Source: Bifidobacterium santillanense (lineage in GTDB: Bacteria > Actinomycetota > Actinomycetes > Actinomycetales > Bifidobacteriaceae). Taken from it: a stretch of DNA of 64,000 nt. Under the pieces are notes generated by a model. It saw nothing but the letters and a program-made list of their open reading frames with translations. It searched no databases and was not told where the DNA came from. The first letter of the stretch is position 1. Each line of letters begins with the position of its first letter. Where the stretch lies: positions 1 through 64,000 of the forward strand of contig NZ_JAFEJS010000014.1 in assembly GCF_018555385.1 (NCBI RefSeq), written 5' to 3'. This document shows positions 53,569-60,946 of the stretch, piece by piece. The position numbers and the translations under genes are program-made.

Positions 53569-55119
53569 ATGACCGAGTTTCTCAATCCGTTTGCACACGA
53601 GCGCTGGACTCGCACGACCGGCGACCTCGCCGATCGGCGCGCCGAGATCGCGACGCCGGTGATCGAAAATGATCACGGCGACGCCGTTCCGGTCGTCATC
53701 GACCCGAGCCGCCGCTATCAGATGTGGGAGGGCGTCGGCGCCGCGATCACCGACTCCTCCGCCTCCCTGTTCATGAACTCGATGAGCCCCGAGCAGCGCC
53801 ACGCCATCCTCGAGGAGATGTTCAGTCCCGAGCAGGGCGGCTTCTCCTCCGTGCGCATCTCCATCGGTTCGTGCGACTTCTCCAGCCAGAAGTACTACTC
53901 CTACGACGACCTGCCCGAGGGCGTCGCCGCCGACGCCTCCCTGCAGTACTTCTCCATCGGCGAGGGCGAGCCCGGCGCGCCGGACGCCACCCGCGACCTG
54001 AAGAACGTGATCCCGGTCCTGCAGGAGATCGTGAAGATCAACCCGGCCGTCAAGATCATGGCCTCCCCGTGGTCCGCCCCGGCCTGGATGAAGACCTCCG
54101 GCGTCCTTTCCGGCGCCGGCCGTCTGCGCCTCGGCGAGTACGTCGGCAACGGCTACCGCTACCAGGACACCATCGACTACGTGTACGCGCAGTACTTCGT
54201 CAAGTTCATCGCCGCCTACGCCAGGTACGGCATCCACATCACCTCCGTGACCATGCAGAACGAGCCGAGCAACGGCTGCCCGTGGCCGATCACCGTGTGG
54301 ACCCCCGAGGAGCTCGCCAAGTGGGGCTCCGAGTACCTGCGCCCGGCCCTCGACCGCACGTTCCCGGACGTCGAGATCTACTTCGGCGACGACTCCCTGC
54401 GCTTCTACCAGCGTCCGGTGAGCGAGTACATGACCCCGGCGCAGGCCAACGCCTTCGCCGGCGTCGCCTTCCACACCTACTCCGGCCTGCCCGAGTGGGT
54501 CCACAACGGCGCCCGCCAGTTCCCGAACTGGAAGGTCGCGATGACCGAGCGCCGCTGCATGCTCGACGACACCGTCGACGAGGCCAGCCACGTGATGTTC
54601 GGCGAGATCGGCACCTGGCTCGTGCGCAACGGCATGGGCCTGATCAACCTGTGGAACATGGCGCTCGACGAGCAGGGCTTCCCGAGCTACGCCGGCACCT
54701 CCGGCCGCCGCGGCGTCATCACCATCGACTCCTCCACCGGCAAGGTCAAGCGCAACCTCGAGTACTTCATGCTGCGCAACTTCGGTCAGGACGTGAAGGT
54801 CGGCTCCCACCGCGTCGCCTCCTCCAACTACACGCGCGACGGCCGCCACGGCGGCCTCGGCTCCGTCGCCTTCGTCGCCGACAACGGCGATCTGGCCGGC
54901 ATCCTCTACAACCCGACGGCCAAGGACATCGAGGCCGCCGTCGAGATCAACGGCGAGGGCGCCCGCTGGCAGAAGGTCACCGTCCCGGCCTACGGCACCG
55001 TGAGCTTCCACAAGTCCAACGCCGGCGCGTTCAACGCGACCGACGCCCCGGTCGACGACGAGTTCAAGATCACCTACACGCCCCACCCGGCCGACGACCA
55101 CGACGAGACGCTGTTCTGA
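53569..55119 (+). CDS. GH30 glycosidase, glucosylceramidase-like (second copy)
   Basis: A 516-aa intracellular GH30 enzyme, paralogue of 43629-45188. Acid/base E232 is in TMQNEPSN and nucleophile E327 in AMTERRCM. The residues around the active site differ from the first copy (YSGLPEWVHNG in place of YEGPYTNVFNA), suggesting a different aglycone or linkage preference. AAGGAG lies 9 nt before ATG 53569; GTG 53560 is an alternative. It is divergent from the GPH symporter and followed by an ABC sugar importer. A perfect TGATC-N6-GATCA dyad lies within codons 31-36. Confidence 0.85.
   Translation: MTEFLNPFAHERWTRTTGDLADRRAEIATPVIENDHGDAVPVVIDPSRRYQMWEGVGAAITDSSASLFMNSMSPEQRHAILEEMFSPEQGGFSSVRISIGSCDFSSQKYYSYDDLPEGVAADASLQYFSIGEGEPGAPDATRDLKNVIPVLQEIVKINPAVKIMASPWSAPAWMKTSGVLSGAGRLRLGEYVGNGYRYQDTIDYVYAQYFVKFIAAYARYGIHITSVTMQNEPSNGCPWPITVWTPEELAKWGSEYLRPALDRTFPDVEIYFGDDSLRFYQRPVSEYMTPAQANAFAGVAFHTYSGLPEWVHNGARQFPNWKVAMTERRCMLDDTVDEASHVMFGEIGTWLVRNGMGLINLWNMALDEQGFPSYAGTSGRRGVITIDSSTGKVKRNLEYFMLRNFGQDVKVGSHRVASSNYTRDGRHGGLGSVAFVADNGDLAGILYNPTAKDIEAAVEINGEGARWQKVTVPAYGTVSFHKSNAGAFNATDAPVDDEFKITYTPHPADDHDETLF
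53660..53675. promoter_or_regulatory. Candidate operator inside the second GH30 gene
   Basis: TGATCGAAAATGATCA is a TGATC-N6-GATCA dyad about 90 nt into the coding sequence; the outer G and C extend it to 18 bp. A downstream intragenic repressor site could act as a roadblock or loop with 53420. Confidence 0.4.
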
Positions 55120-55272
55120 CGGTCGTCTCGGGCGGGCGGCCGGGGCGCGGGTCCCGGTCGCCCGCCACATGTCATGCGTTGCATAATGGAATCGGGGAAA
55201 AGCGGTTCCATTCCCGACAATGCAGTCAACAATCGTCACGGCAAAGCTGCTGGAAGGAGAGAGCGATTTGCC

Positions 55273-56658
55273 ATGGTCGGAGTAAGAAGAGGAGAACTGC
55301 GTCATCGGCTGCGGCGCGTCGTCGCGGCCGTGGCCGCCTGCGCGGCCGGCCTGTCGCTGACGGCGTGCGGGTCCGGCGGGGCCGATGCGGACGGGCGTAA
55401 TCCCGATGGGAGCGTCACCATCAGCATGGCCGGCTGGACCCTGTCCACGCGCCCGGAGTTCCAGGCGCTGGCCAGCGCGTATGAGAAGAGCCATCCGAAG
55501 GTCCACATCGACGTCAAGGAATACAGCGCCGACGACTACGACAAGCAGCTGATCGCCGACCTGTCCGCCGGCAAGGCGCCGGACGTCTTCCCGATGAAGA
55601 ACCTCAAGATGTACTACACGTACGCCTCGCCCGGCGCGCTGGCCGATCTGACGGCCGTGGCCGCCGAGTACAAGGACGACGCGAACCTCGCCGTCGCCAA
55701 GGACTACGTCATCGACGGGCGGACCTACGCGCTGCCGTACCGCGTAGACGCGACCGTCCTGTACTACAACAGGACGATGCTCGAGAAGGCCGGCGTCGAC
55801 GTACCCGACGGCACCTGGACATGGGACGACTACCTCGCCGTATGCCGCGAGCTCAAGCGCAAGCTGCCGGCGGCCGGCTACAAGGACGCCTATCCGACGT
55901 ACCACCACACGTCCTTCCAGGCGATCCCGCAGGCCATCGCCCTCGCGCAGCAGTCCAAGGGCAGCGGCGTCGAGGGGCAGAACGACCTGTTCTTCTCCGG
56001 CGACTACTCGTACCTCAAGCCCATGTACGCGCTGTTCCTCAAGATGCAGCACGAGGAGCTGACCCTCTCGTACAACACCGTGTCCGCCTCGAAGACCACG
56101 TACCAATCGCAGTTCGGCACCGAGAAGGCCGCGCTGCTGCCGATGGGCACATGGTTCATGGGCCCGCTCGCCGACCAGCAGAAGAGCGGCGAGGCGAACA
56201 AATTCGACTGGGGCGTCGCCGCGCTGCCGCAGCTGACGTCCGCGACGATCGACCACCCGGTCACCTACGGCGACCCGACCGGCTTCGCCGTCTCCGCGAA
56301 CTCTCCGTCCGCGAAGAAGAAGGCCGCCGAGGACTTCGTCGCATGGGCCGCGGGCGAGGAGGGCGCCAAGGTCACCGCGAGGACCGGCTCCGTGCCCGCC
56401 TACACCTCCGACGCCGCGCTCGACGCGTTCTTCGCCAAGAAGGGTCTGCCGACCGACAGGCAGTCGCGCGAGGTGATCCGCAAGTCGGTCATCAAGCAGG
56501 AGAACCCGGTCGGCGAGGCTACGCAGGTCATCCAGGACGAGCTCAACATGGCCCAGTCCTCGATCCTGTCCGAGACGAAGTCCGTCGACGCCGCGCTCGC
56601 CAAGGCCGAGAACGCCATCGGCAACACCGGTCTGCTGCCGAAGGACCAGGGGAAGTGA
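55273..56658 (+). CDS. ABC sugar transporter, substrate-binding lipoprotein
   Basis: A 461-aa extracellular solute-binding protein of the maltose/oligosaccharide class. The signal peptide ends in the lipobox SLTACGSGG (lipidated Cys at about residue 27), then SVTISMAGWTLSTRPEFQAL begins the mature fold. Conserved aromatic residues in the DVFPMKNLKMYYTY and YDPTGFAVSAN-like regions fit sugar binding. ATG 55273 follows GGAAGGAGAG at long spacing. It forms an operon with the two permease genes; no ATPase is encoded here, as usual for bifidobacteria that share MsiK-type ATPases. Confidence 0.9.
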   Translation: MVGVRRGELRHRLRRVVAAVAACAAGLSLTACGSGGADADGRNPDGSVTISMAGWTLSTRPEFQALASAYEKSHPKVHIDVKEYSADDYDKQLIADLSAGKAPDVFPMKNLKMYYTYASPGALADLTAVAAEYKDDANLAVAKDYVIDGRTYALPYRVDATVLYYNRTMLEKAGVDVPDGTWTWDDYLAVCRELKRKLPAAGYKDAYPTYHHTSFQAIPQAIALAQQSKGSGVEGQNDLFFSGDYSYLKPMYALFLKMQHEELTLSYNTVSASKTTYQSQFGTEKAALLPMGTWFMGPLADQQKSGEANKFDWGVAALPQLTSATIDHPVTYGDPTGFAVSANSPSAKKKAAEDFVAWAAGEEGAKVTARTGSVPAYTSDAALDAFFAKKGLPTDRQSREVIRKSVIKQENPVGEATQVIQDELNMAQSSILSETKSVDAALAKAENAIGNTGLLPKDQGK

Positions 56659-56667
56659 GGATGGACC

Positions 56668-57621
56668 ATGAGTGACAATCGAACCCCCGAAGCCGTGCGG
56701 GCCACGGCCGACGTCGCCGCCGCGCGCGACAACTCGAGCCACGTCAACAAGCTGCGCAACCGCAACATCCGCAACGGGCTCATCTTCATCGCGCCGAACT
56801 TCATCGGCTTCTTCGTGCTGATCCTCATCCCGGTGGTCACGCTGTTCTACACGTCGTTCACCAAGTGGAGCGCCCTGGGCGACCCGCAGTTCAATGGCAT
56901 CTGGAACTGGCGTCGACTCTTCACCGACGAGAACTTCTGGGACGCACTGGTCAACACGCTCTACTACGCGGTCGTGCACATCCCGCTCACGCTGGCGCTG
57001 GCGTTCGGCCTGGCGGTGCTGCTCAACTCGAAGCTCAAGGGCCGCGCGTTCTTCCGCACGGTCGCGTTCTTCCCGTACATCACCGCGATCGTCGCCGTGG
57101 CGCAGGTGTGGAGCATGATGTTCGACCCCAAGGCCGGCATCATCAACCAGTTCCTCGCGCTGTTCGTCGGCGCGGACCACGTGCCCGGCTGGCTCTCCAG
57201 CACCACGTGGGCGATGCCCGCCGTCATCATCGTCGGCACCTGGCGCGAGGTCGGCTACTTCATGATCCTGCTGCTCGCGGGCCTGCAGACCATTCCCGCC
57301 GAACTGTACGAGGCGGCGAAGATGGACGGCGCGAACGCGTGGCAGCGCTTCTGGCACGTCACCGTGCCGTGCATGCGCCCCACCCTGTTCTTCGTGACCG
57401 TGACGCTGACCATCACGTCGCTCAAGATCCTCGACCTGACGCTCGTCATGACCAACGGCGGCCCCGGTACCTCCACGCTCGTGCTCGCCCAGTACGTGTA
57501 CCGCGTCGCGTTCGAGCGCGCCGACTTCGGCTACGCGTCCACCGTGTCGCTGGCGCTGTTCTTCATCTGCCTGCTGGTCACGCTCGTGCAGTTCTGGTAC
57601 AACAACGCGAAGGAGAAGTGA
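56668..57621 (+). CDS. ABC sugar transporter permease, MalF/UgpA type
   Basis: A 317-aa inner-membrane permease with six helices after a polar N-terminus. The cytoplasmic EAA loop reads IPAELYEAAKMDGANAWQRF, the contact site for the ATPase. It partners with the next gene and the upstream lipoprotein. It begins 10 nt after the lipoprotein stop. Confidence 0.93.
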   Translation: MSDNRTPEAVRATADVAAARDNSSHVNKLRNRNIRNGLIFIAPNFIGFFVLILIPVVTLFYTSFTKWSALGDPQFNGIWNWRRLFTDENFWDALVNTLYYAVVHIPLTLALAFGLAVLLNSKLKGRAFFRTVAFFPYITAIVAVAQVWSMMFDPKAGIINQFLALFVGADHVPGWLSSTTWAMPAVIIVGTWREVGYFMILLLAGLQTIPAELYEAAKMDGANAWQRFWHVTVPCMRPTLFFVTVTLTITSLKILDLTLVMTNGGPGTSTLVLAQYVYRVAFERADFGYASTVSLALFFICLLVTLVQFWYNNAKEK

Positions 57622-57622
57622 G

Positions 57623-58519
57623 ATGAGCGCCGTTTCGACTTCCTCTGTGTCCTCTGCGGTGTCCTCCGACATCCCGTTCAACGACCATCGCCCGTCCTTC
57701 GGGCGCATCGTCGCGATGATCCTCGGCTACGCGGTGATGATCGTCATCAGCGTGTTCGTCGTCCTGCCGTTCGTGTGGATGGTGCTCGCCTCGCTGAAGA
57801 ACAACAACGAGATCTACATGGTCCCGGTGCGCTGGCTGCCCGAGACCTGGTACTTCGAGCACTACGTGCAGATCTGGCAGAAGGCCGACATGCTCGGCTG
57901 GCTCGGCAACACCGTGTTCTTCGCGGTCGTCGTCACGTTCCTGCAGGTGTTCACCGGCTCGTTCGCCGCCTACGGCTTCTCGAAGATCAACTTCCCCGGC
58001 CGCAACACCCTGTTCCTCATCTACGTGGCCACGATGGCCGTGCCGTGGCAGGCGTACATGATCCCGCAGTTCAAGATGCTCTCGATCGTGGGGCTCAACG
58101 ACACCCGATGGTCGATCATCCTGCTGCAGGCGTTCGGCGCGTTCGGCGTGTTCATGATGAAGCAGTTCTACGACACGATCCCCGACTCGCTCTCCGAGGC
58201 CGCGCGGCTCGACGGCCTGAGCGAGTTCGGCATCTACCGGCGCATCATCCTGCCGCTGTCCGGTTCGTCGATCGCCGCGCTCGCGATCATCACGTTCACG
58301 AACACGTGGAACGACTACATGGGGCCGCTGCTCTACCTGCGCTCGCCCGACCTGTACACCATCCAGCTGGGCCTGAAGACCTTCATCTCCCAGTACGACG
58401 CCGACTACTCGATGATCATGACCGGCTCGGTGCTCTCGGTGCTGCCGATCCTAGTCGTCTTCCTCATCGGCCAGCGCCAGTTCATCGAAGGCATCGCGAC
58501 AAGCGGGATGAAGGGCTGA
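57623..58519 (+). CDS. ABC sugar transporter permease, MalG/UgpE type
   Basis: A 298-aa permease with six helices and the EAA loop PDSLSEAARLDGLSEFGIYR. Its ATG begins one base after the upstream stop, so translation is coupled. Together with the lipoprotein it forms the importer for the unknown glycoside degraded by the neighbouring GH30/GH59 enzymes. A hairpin that reuses the stop-codon sequence follows directly. Confidence 0.93.
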   Translation: MSAVSTSSVSSAVSSDIPFNDHRPSFGRIVAMILGYAVMIVISVFVVLPFVWMVLASLKNNNEIYMVPVRWLPETWYFEHYVQIWQKADMLGWLGNTVFFAVVVTFLQVFTGSFAAYGFSKINFPGRNTLFLIYVATMAVPWQAYMIPQFKMLSIVGLNDTRWSIILLQAFGAFGVFMMKQFYDTIPDSLSEAARLDGLSEFGIYRRIILPLSGSSIAALAIITFTNTWNDYMGPLLYLRSPDLYTIQLGLKTFISQYDADYSMIMTGSVLSVLPILVVFLIGQRQFIEGIATSGMKG

Positions 58520-59089
58520 GCCGTGACGAACAGCCCGGTGGGCTGTTCGTAGGCTCAGCCTGAGCGAGGCGGCAGCCGAGCGAAGGCAGCATTGAGTCTC
58601 GCCGGAGGCGAGTCCGTAATTGCGGGGCTGAGCCGTTAAGCGGACGGTCCTGCGTACTGTCCATGGGCGAACCTAGACGGGGTTCCGGGCTCGCCCATAG
58701 ATCCGGCCTGTCACCGGCTGCAGGGCGGTCCGCAATTGCATGGTCCGGAGTCGTGACGACTGTCTCATCTGGACCGTCCGTAGGCTCGGCCCGGGCAGGG
58801 CGAAACCGAGCAAGGGTATCCCGCTTACGAGGGGTATTTTTGAGCTCATGCGGACATCCATCCGCGTTGCAGGGGGTACATGGTCACGGTAACCCACTGC
58901 CGAAACGGCCTGCTGTCGTGGCCGTTATGCGGCTGTGCCGGCGGTTCTCGCCGCAGGGGTACCCCTTGTAACGCGGATGGATGTCCGCGAAGCGGAAGAT
59001 GTACCCCTTGTAATGCATATACACATCCGGCGCGGGAGGAATCCTCCGAAAAGCGCAATGGAAAAGCGCAATGGAAAGGATCGGCAATC
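58520..59089. other. Gene-free region dense in nested hairpins
   Basis: About 570 nt with no credible gene. From left: a nested structure GGCTGAGCC/GGCTCAGCC around ACGAACAGCCC/GGGCTGTTCGT (58514-58560); CTCGCC/GGCGAG (58598-58612); ATGGGCGA/TCGCCCAT (58663-58698); two TCCGYAATTGC motifs (58613 and 58729); a segment CCGTAGGCTCGGCCC at 58788; and a 30-bp-arm inverted repeat (58849-58993). Open frames extending upstream of the next gene lack a ribosome site. Confidence 0.6.
58849..58993. repeat. 30-bp inverted repeat with large loop
   Basis: The left arm, starting GCGGACATCCATCCGCG and ending GGGGGTAC, pairs with the right arm, starting GTACCCCTTGTAACGCGG and ending GGATGTCCGC, with two mismatches. 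The ~75-nt loop contains smaller hairpins. A further partial copy (TGTACCCCTTGTAATGC) follows at 58999. It precedes the YesL-like gene. Confidence 0.7.
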
Positions 59090-60112
59090 ATGACGGAGCG
59101 CATCAGGCGTCCCCATTTCTCCGCGAACGCGTTCCTTGCCGTGGCGAACGTGGTGTATCTGCTGCTCGCGATGTCCCTGCTGACCCTGCTCGGCTGCCTA
59201 CCGCTCGTGCTCGCGTTCGCCCTCGCGCCGGGCCTCGGCTTCTATCCGGTGTACCTGCTCGCCGCGGCCCTGTGCGCCCCCGGCGTGGCCGCGTCCTTCG
59301 CGATGTTCCGCGACCACCCGGTGTTCCTCACCTCCGCCCGCCGCGACGCGATGGAGTCGCTGGCTGTGGCGTATGAGCCGGGCGGAGACTCGTCGTCCGT
59401 CGCGCCCGTCTCCTCCCCGGTCTCGGACTCGACTTCCGCCCGTCACGACGCAATCGAGGCGTTGGCCTCCGCCGCTGGTACCCCCGCGATCGCCGTTCCG
59501 AAGGCGATCGCGGTTTCCGCTGCCGATTCCGCCGTGGTTGCCGCTTCTGGCGGCACGCGCGCGGATGGTCGGAATCCCGTATGCCCGTGGCTGCCCGATT
59601 GGATCGCCGCTCCCTATGTTCCCTCCGACGTCTCCGTGGCGGTGTTCCGCCCGTGGGCCGCCGCATACCGCCGCGTCGCGCCGCATGCACTCGCGGTGGG
59701 TCTCACGTTCTCGCTCATCGAGTTCCTCGCGCTCTACGACGCCCAGCTGCTCATGCAGGTGGCGTGGGGGCAGCTGCTCGTGCCCGCGCTGCTCGCGTTC
59801 GCCGTGATCTCCGTCGAGGCCGAGCTCGTCGCGCTGAACCTCGTCGTCGAGTTTCCGAAGGCGAAGTGGCGCTCGCTGCTGCGCAACGGCTATCTGTGCG
59901 GCGTACGTCGCTTCGTCATGCTCGTCGTCAACGCCGTATGCCTGGGCGTGTATGTGTGGGGACTGGCCCATAGTCCGATCCTCGTCGGCGTGCTCGCCAC
60001 CGGCGTGCTCGCATTCGTGCTGTGGGCCGGTGTGCGCTGGCAGTCCCAGCCGCTCGCCCTCGCGATGGCCCGCGAGTCCCACAACCGCAACCTCATCGCC
60101 CTCTACGACTGA
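59090..60112 (+). CDS. YesL-like (DUF624) membrane protein
   Basis: A 340-aa membrane protein. Two N-terminal helices (LAVANVVYLLLAMSLLTLLG, then FALAPGLGFYPVYLLAAAL) match the DUF624/YesL family, followed by an inserted Ala/Ser/Val-rich low-complexity segment of about 80 residues and further helices. YesL-type proteins accompany ABC oligosaccharide importers in Firmicutes and bifidobacteria; their function is unknown. ATG 59090 follows GAAAGGA. It lies between the importer and the GH59 enzyme, consistent with membership of the glycan locus. Confidence 0.75.
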   Translation: MTERIRRPHFSANAFLAVANVVYLLLAMSLLTLLGCLPLVLAFALAPGLGFYPVYLLAAALCAPGVAASFAMFRDHPVFLTSARRDAMESLAVAYEPGGDSSSVAPVSSPVSDSTSARHDAIEALASAAGTPAIAVPKAIAVSAADSAVVAASGGTRADGRNPVCPWLPDWIAAPYVPSDVSVAVFRPWAAAYRRVAPHALAVGLTFSLIEFLALYDAQLLMQVAWGQLLVPALLAFAVISVEAELVALNLVVEFPKAKWRSLLRNGYLCGVRRFVMLVVNAVCLGVYVWGLAHSPILVGVLATGVLAFVLWAGVRWQSQPLALAMARESHNRNLIALYD

Positions 60113-60178
60113 CCTCATCCTTCGCCGGTGGCCGCGCCCGTCGCCGTCGTCCGAAACTGGCCGCCTCTCGCCGGCCGT

Positions 60179-60670
60179 CCGGAAACGTCCGATTCTATAG
60201 AATCGGACGTTTCCGGCCTCCCGGTGGGCTCGCATTGCGTCCGTTCCTATAGGATGTGCCGTTTCGGGCTCCCGAACAGGCCGTCTTTCGTCCGATCCTA
60301 TAGGAACGGACGTTTCAAGGGTCCGGAGGGGGTGCTTTTCGTCCGTTCCGATAGGATCGGACGTTTGGGGTGGAGTGCGAGGGGTCGCTCGCGTCCGATT
60401 CTGCGGAATCGGATGTTTCTTCTTCCCGACGGAGCCGTATTTGCGTCCGTTTCTATAGGATGTGCCGTTTCGGCTTCCCGGATGGGTTGTTTCGCGTCCG
60501 ATCCTATAGGAACGGATGTTTCAAGGGTTCGGAGGAGGTGCCTTTCGTCCGATCCTATCGGATCGGACGTTTCGAGGGACTTCTTGAACGGCCGATACTG
60601 CAGGATTGGCCGTTGGAAGGTCCCGGGGATGTCATGCGCGTCCGATGCGGCAGGATCGGGCGGGCTTCGC
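60179..60670. repeat. Tandem array of ten palindromic units
   Basis: Units begin near 60184, 60238, 60289, 60340, 60392, 60444, 60495, 60546, 60590 and 60639, a period of 45-54 nt, mostly 51-52. The core is a 24-bp dyad close to CGTCCGATCCTATAGGA plus CGGACG, usually followed by TTTC. Unit 1 is part of a perfect 38-bp palindrome (60179-60216). Units 1-4 and 5-8 match pairwise at a distance of 206-208 nt, so a four-unit block was duplicated. Units 9 and 10 are degenerate. Confidence 0.88.
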
Positions 60671-60926
60671 GTTCATCCATCGCGCTGGAATTGGCTGCGA
60701 CGCACGGGAAGGCTCCATGTTCCGCGTTGGGGGTGGTGCGACGGGTACATGGAGTGCCGCGTGGAATCCGACGTGGGCGTCGTGTTCCTCATGAGGACGT
60801 GACGCCGGAGTGAAGTCGTCCCGCGCCTTGGGCGGGCTTCGCGTCTCGCGTGGGGAGTGCGCATGACGCTCCGGTCGCGTGACCATTCATCATCATTTAT
60901 GATTGTTTCTGAACAAAGCTGTCTTT

Positions 60927-60944
60927 TGATCGGAAAAGAGATCA
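60927..60944. promoter_or_regulatory. TGATC-N8-GATCA dyad at the GH59 start
   Basis: Perfect 5-bp arms 2 nt upstream of the GH59 start codon, covering the ribosome-binding region. The spacing differs by 2 nt from the other sites, so the link is tentative. Confidence 0.35.
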
Positions 60945-60946
60945 TT

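Larger units (their letters stand above)
60113..60946. other. 834-nt gene-free region before the GH59 gene
   Basis: Positions 60179-60670 hold an array of ten palindromes. The rest contains a direct CGCGTCTCGCG-type segment and an AT-rich leader (60888-60946) with a candidate -10 (TTATGAT) and a TGATC-N8-GATCA dyad at 60927-60944 directly before the start codon. Long open frames through the array change reading frame between the two halves and have no ribosome site. Confidence 0.65.

Noticed and set aside
53284..57708. 1474-codon minus-strand open frame
   Set aside because: A shadow of the second GH30 gene and the ABC operon; composition-driven, no motifs, no start signal.
60179..60670. CRISPR array
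   Set aside because: Period and unit size are CRISPR-like, but repeats are variable, the between-repeat segments are themselves repeated every fourth unit, and no cas genes are nearby.
60128..60813. Repeat protein encoded by the palindrome array (VRSYRNGRF-type periodic peptide)
   Set aside because: Units 2-4 and 6-8 give similar peptides only in different frames; matched units differ by non-synonymous changes; there is no ribosome site.
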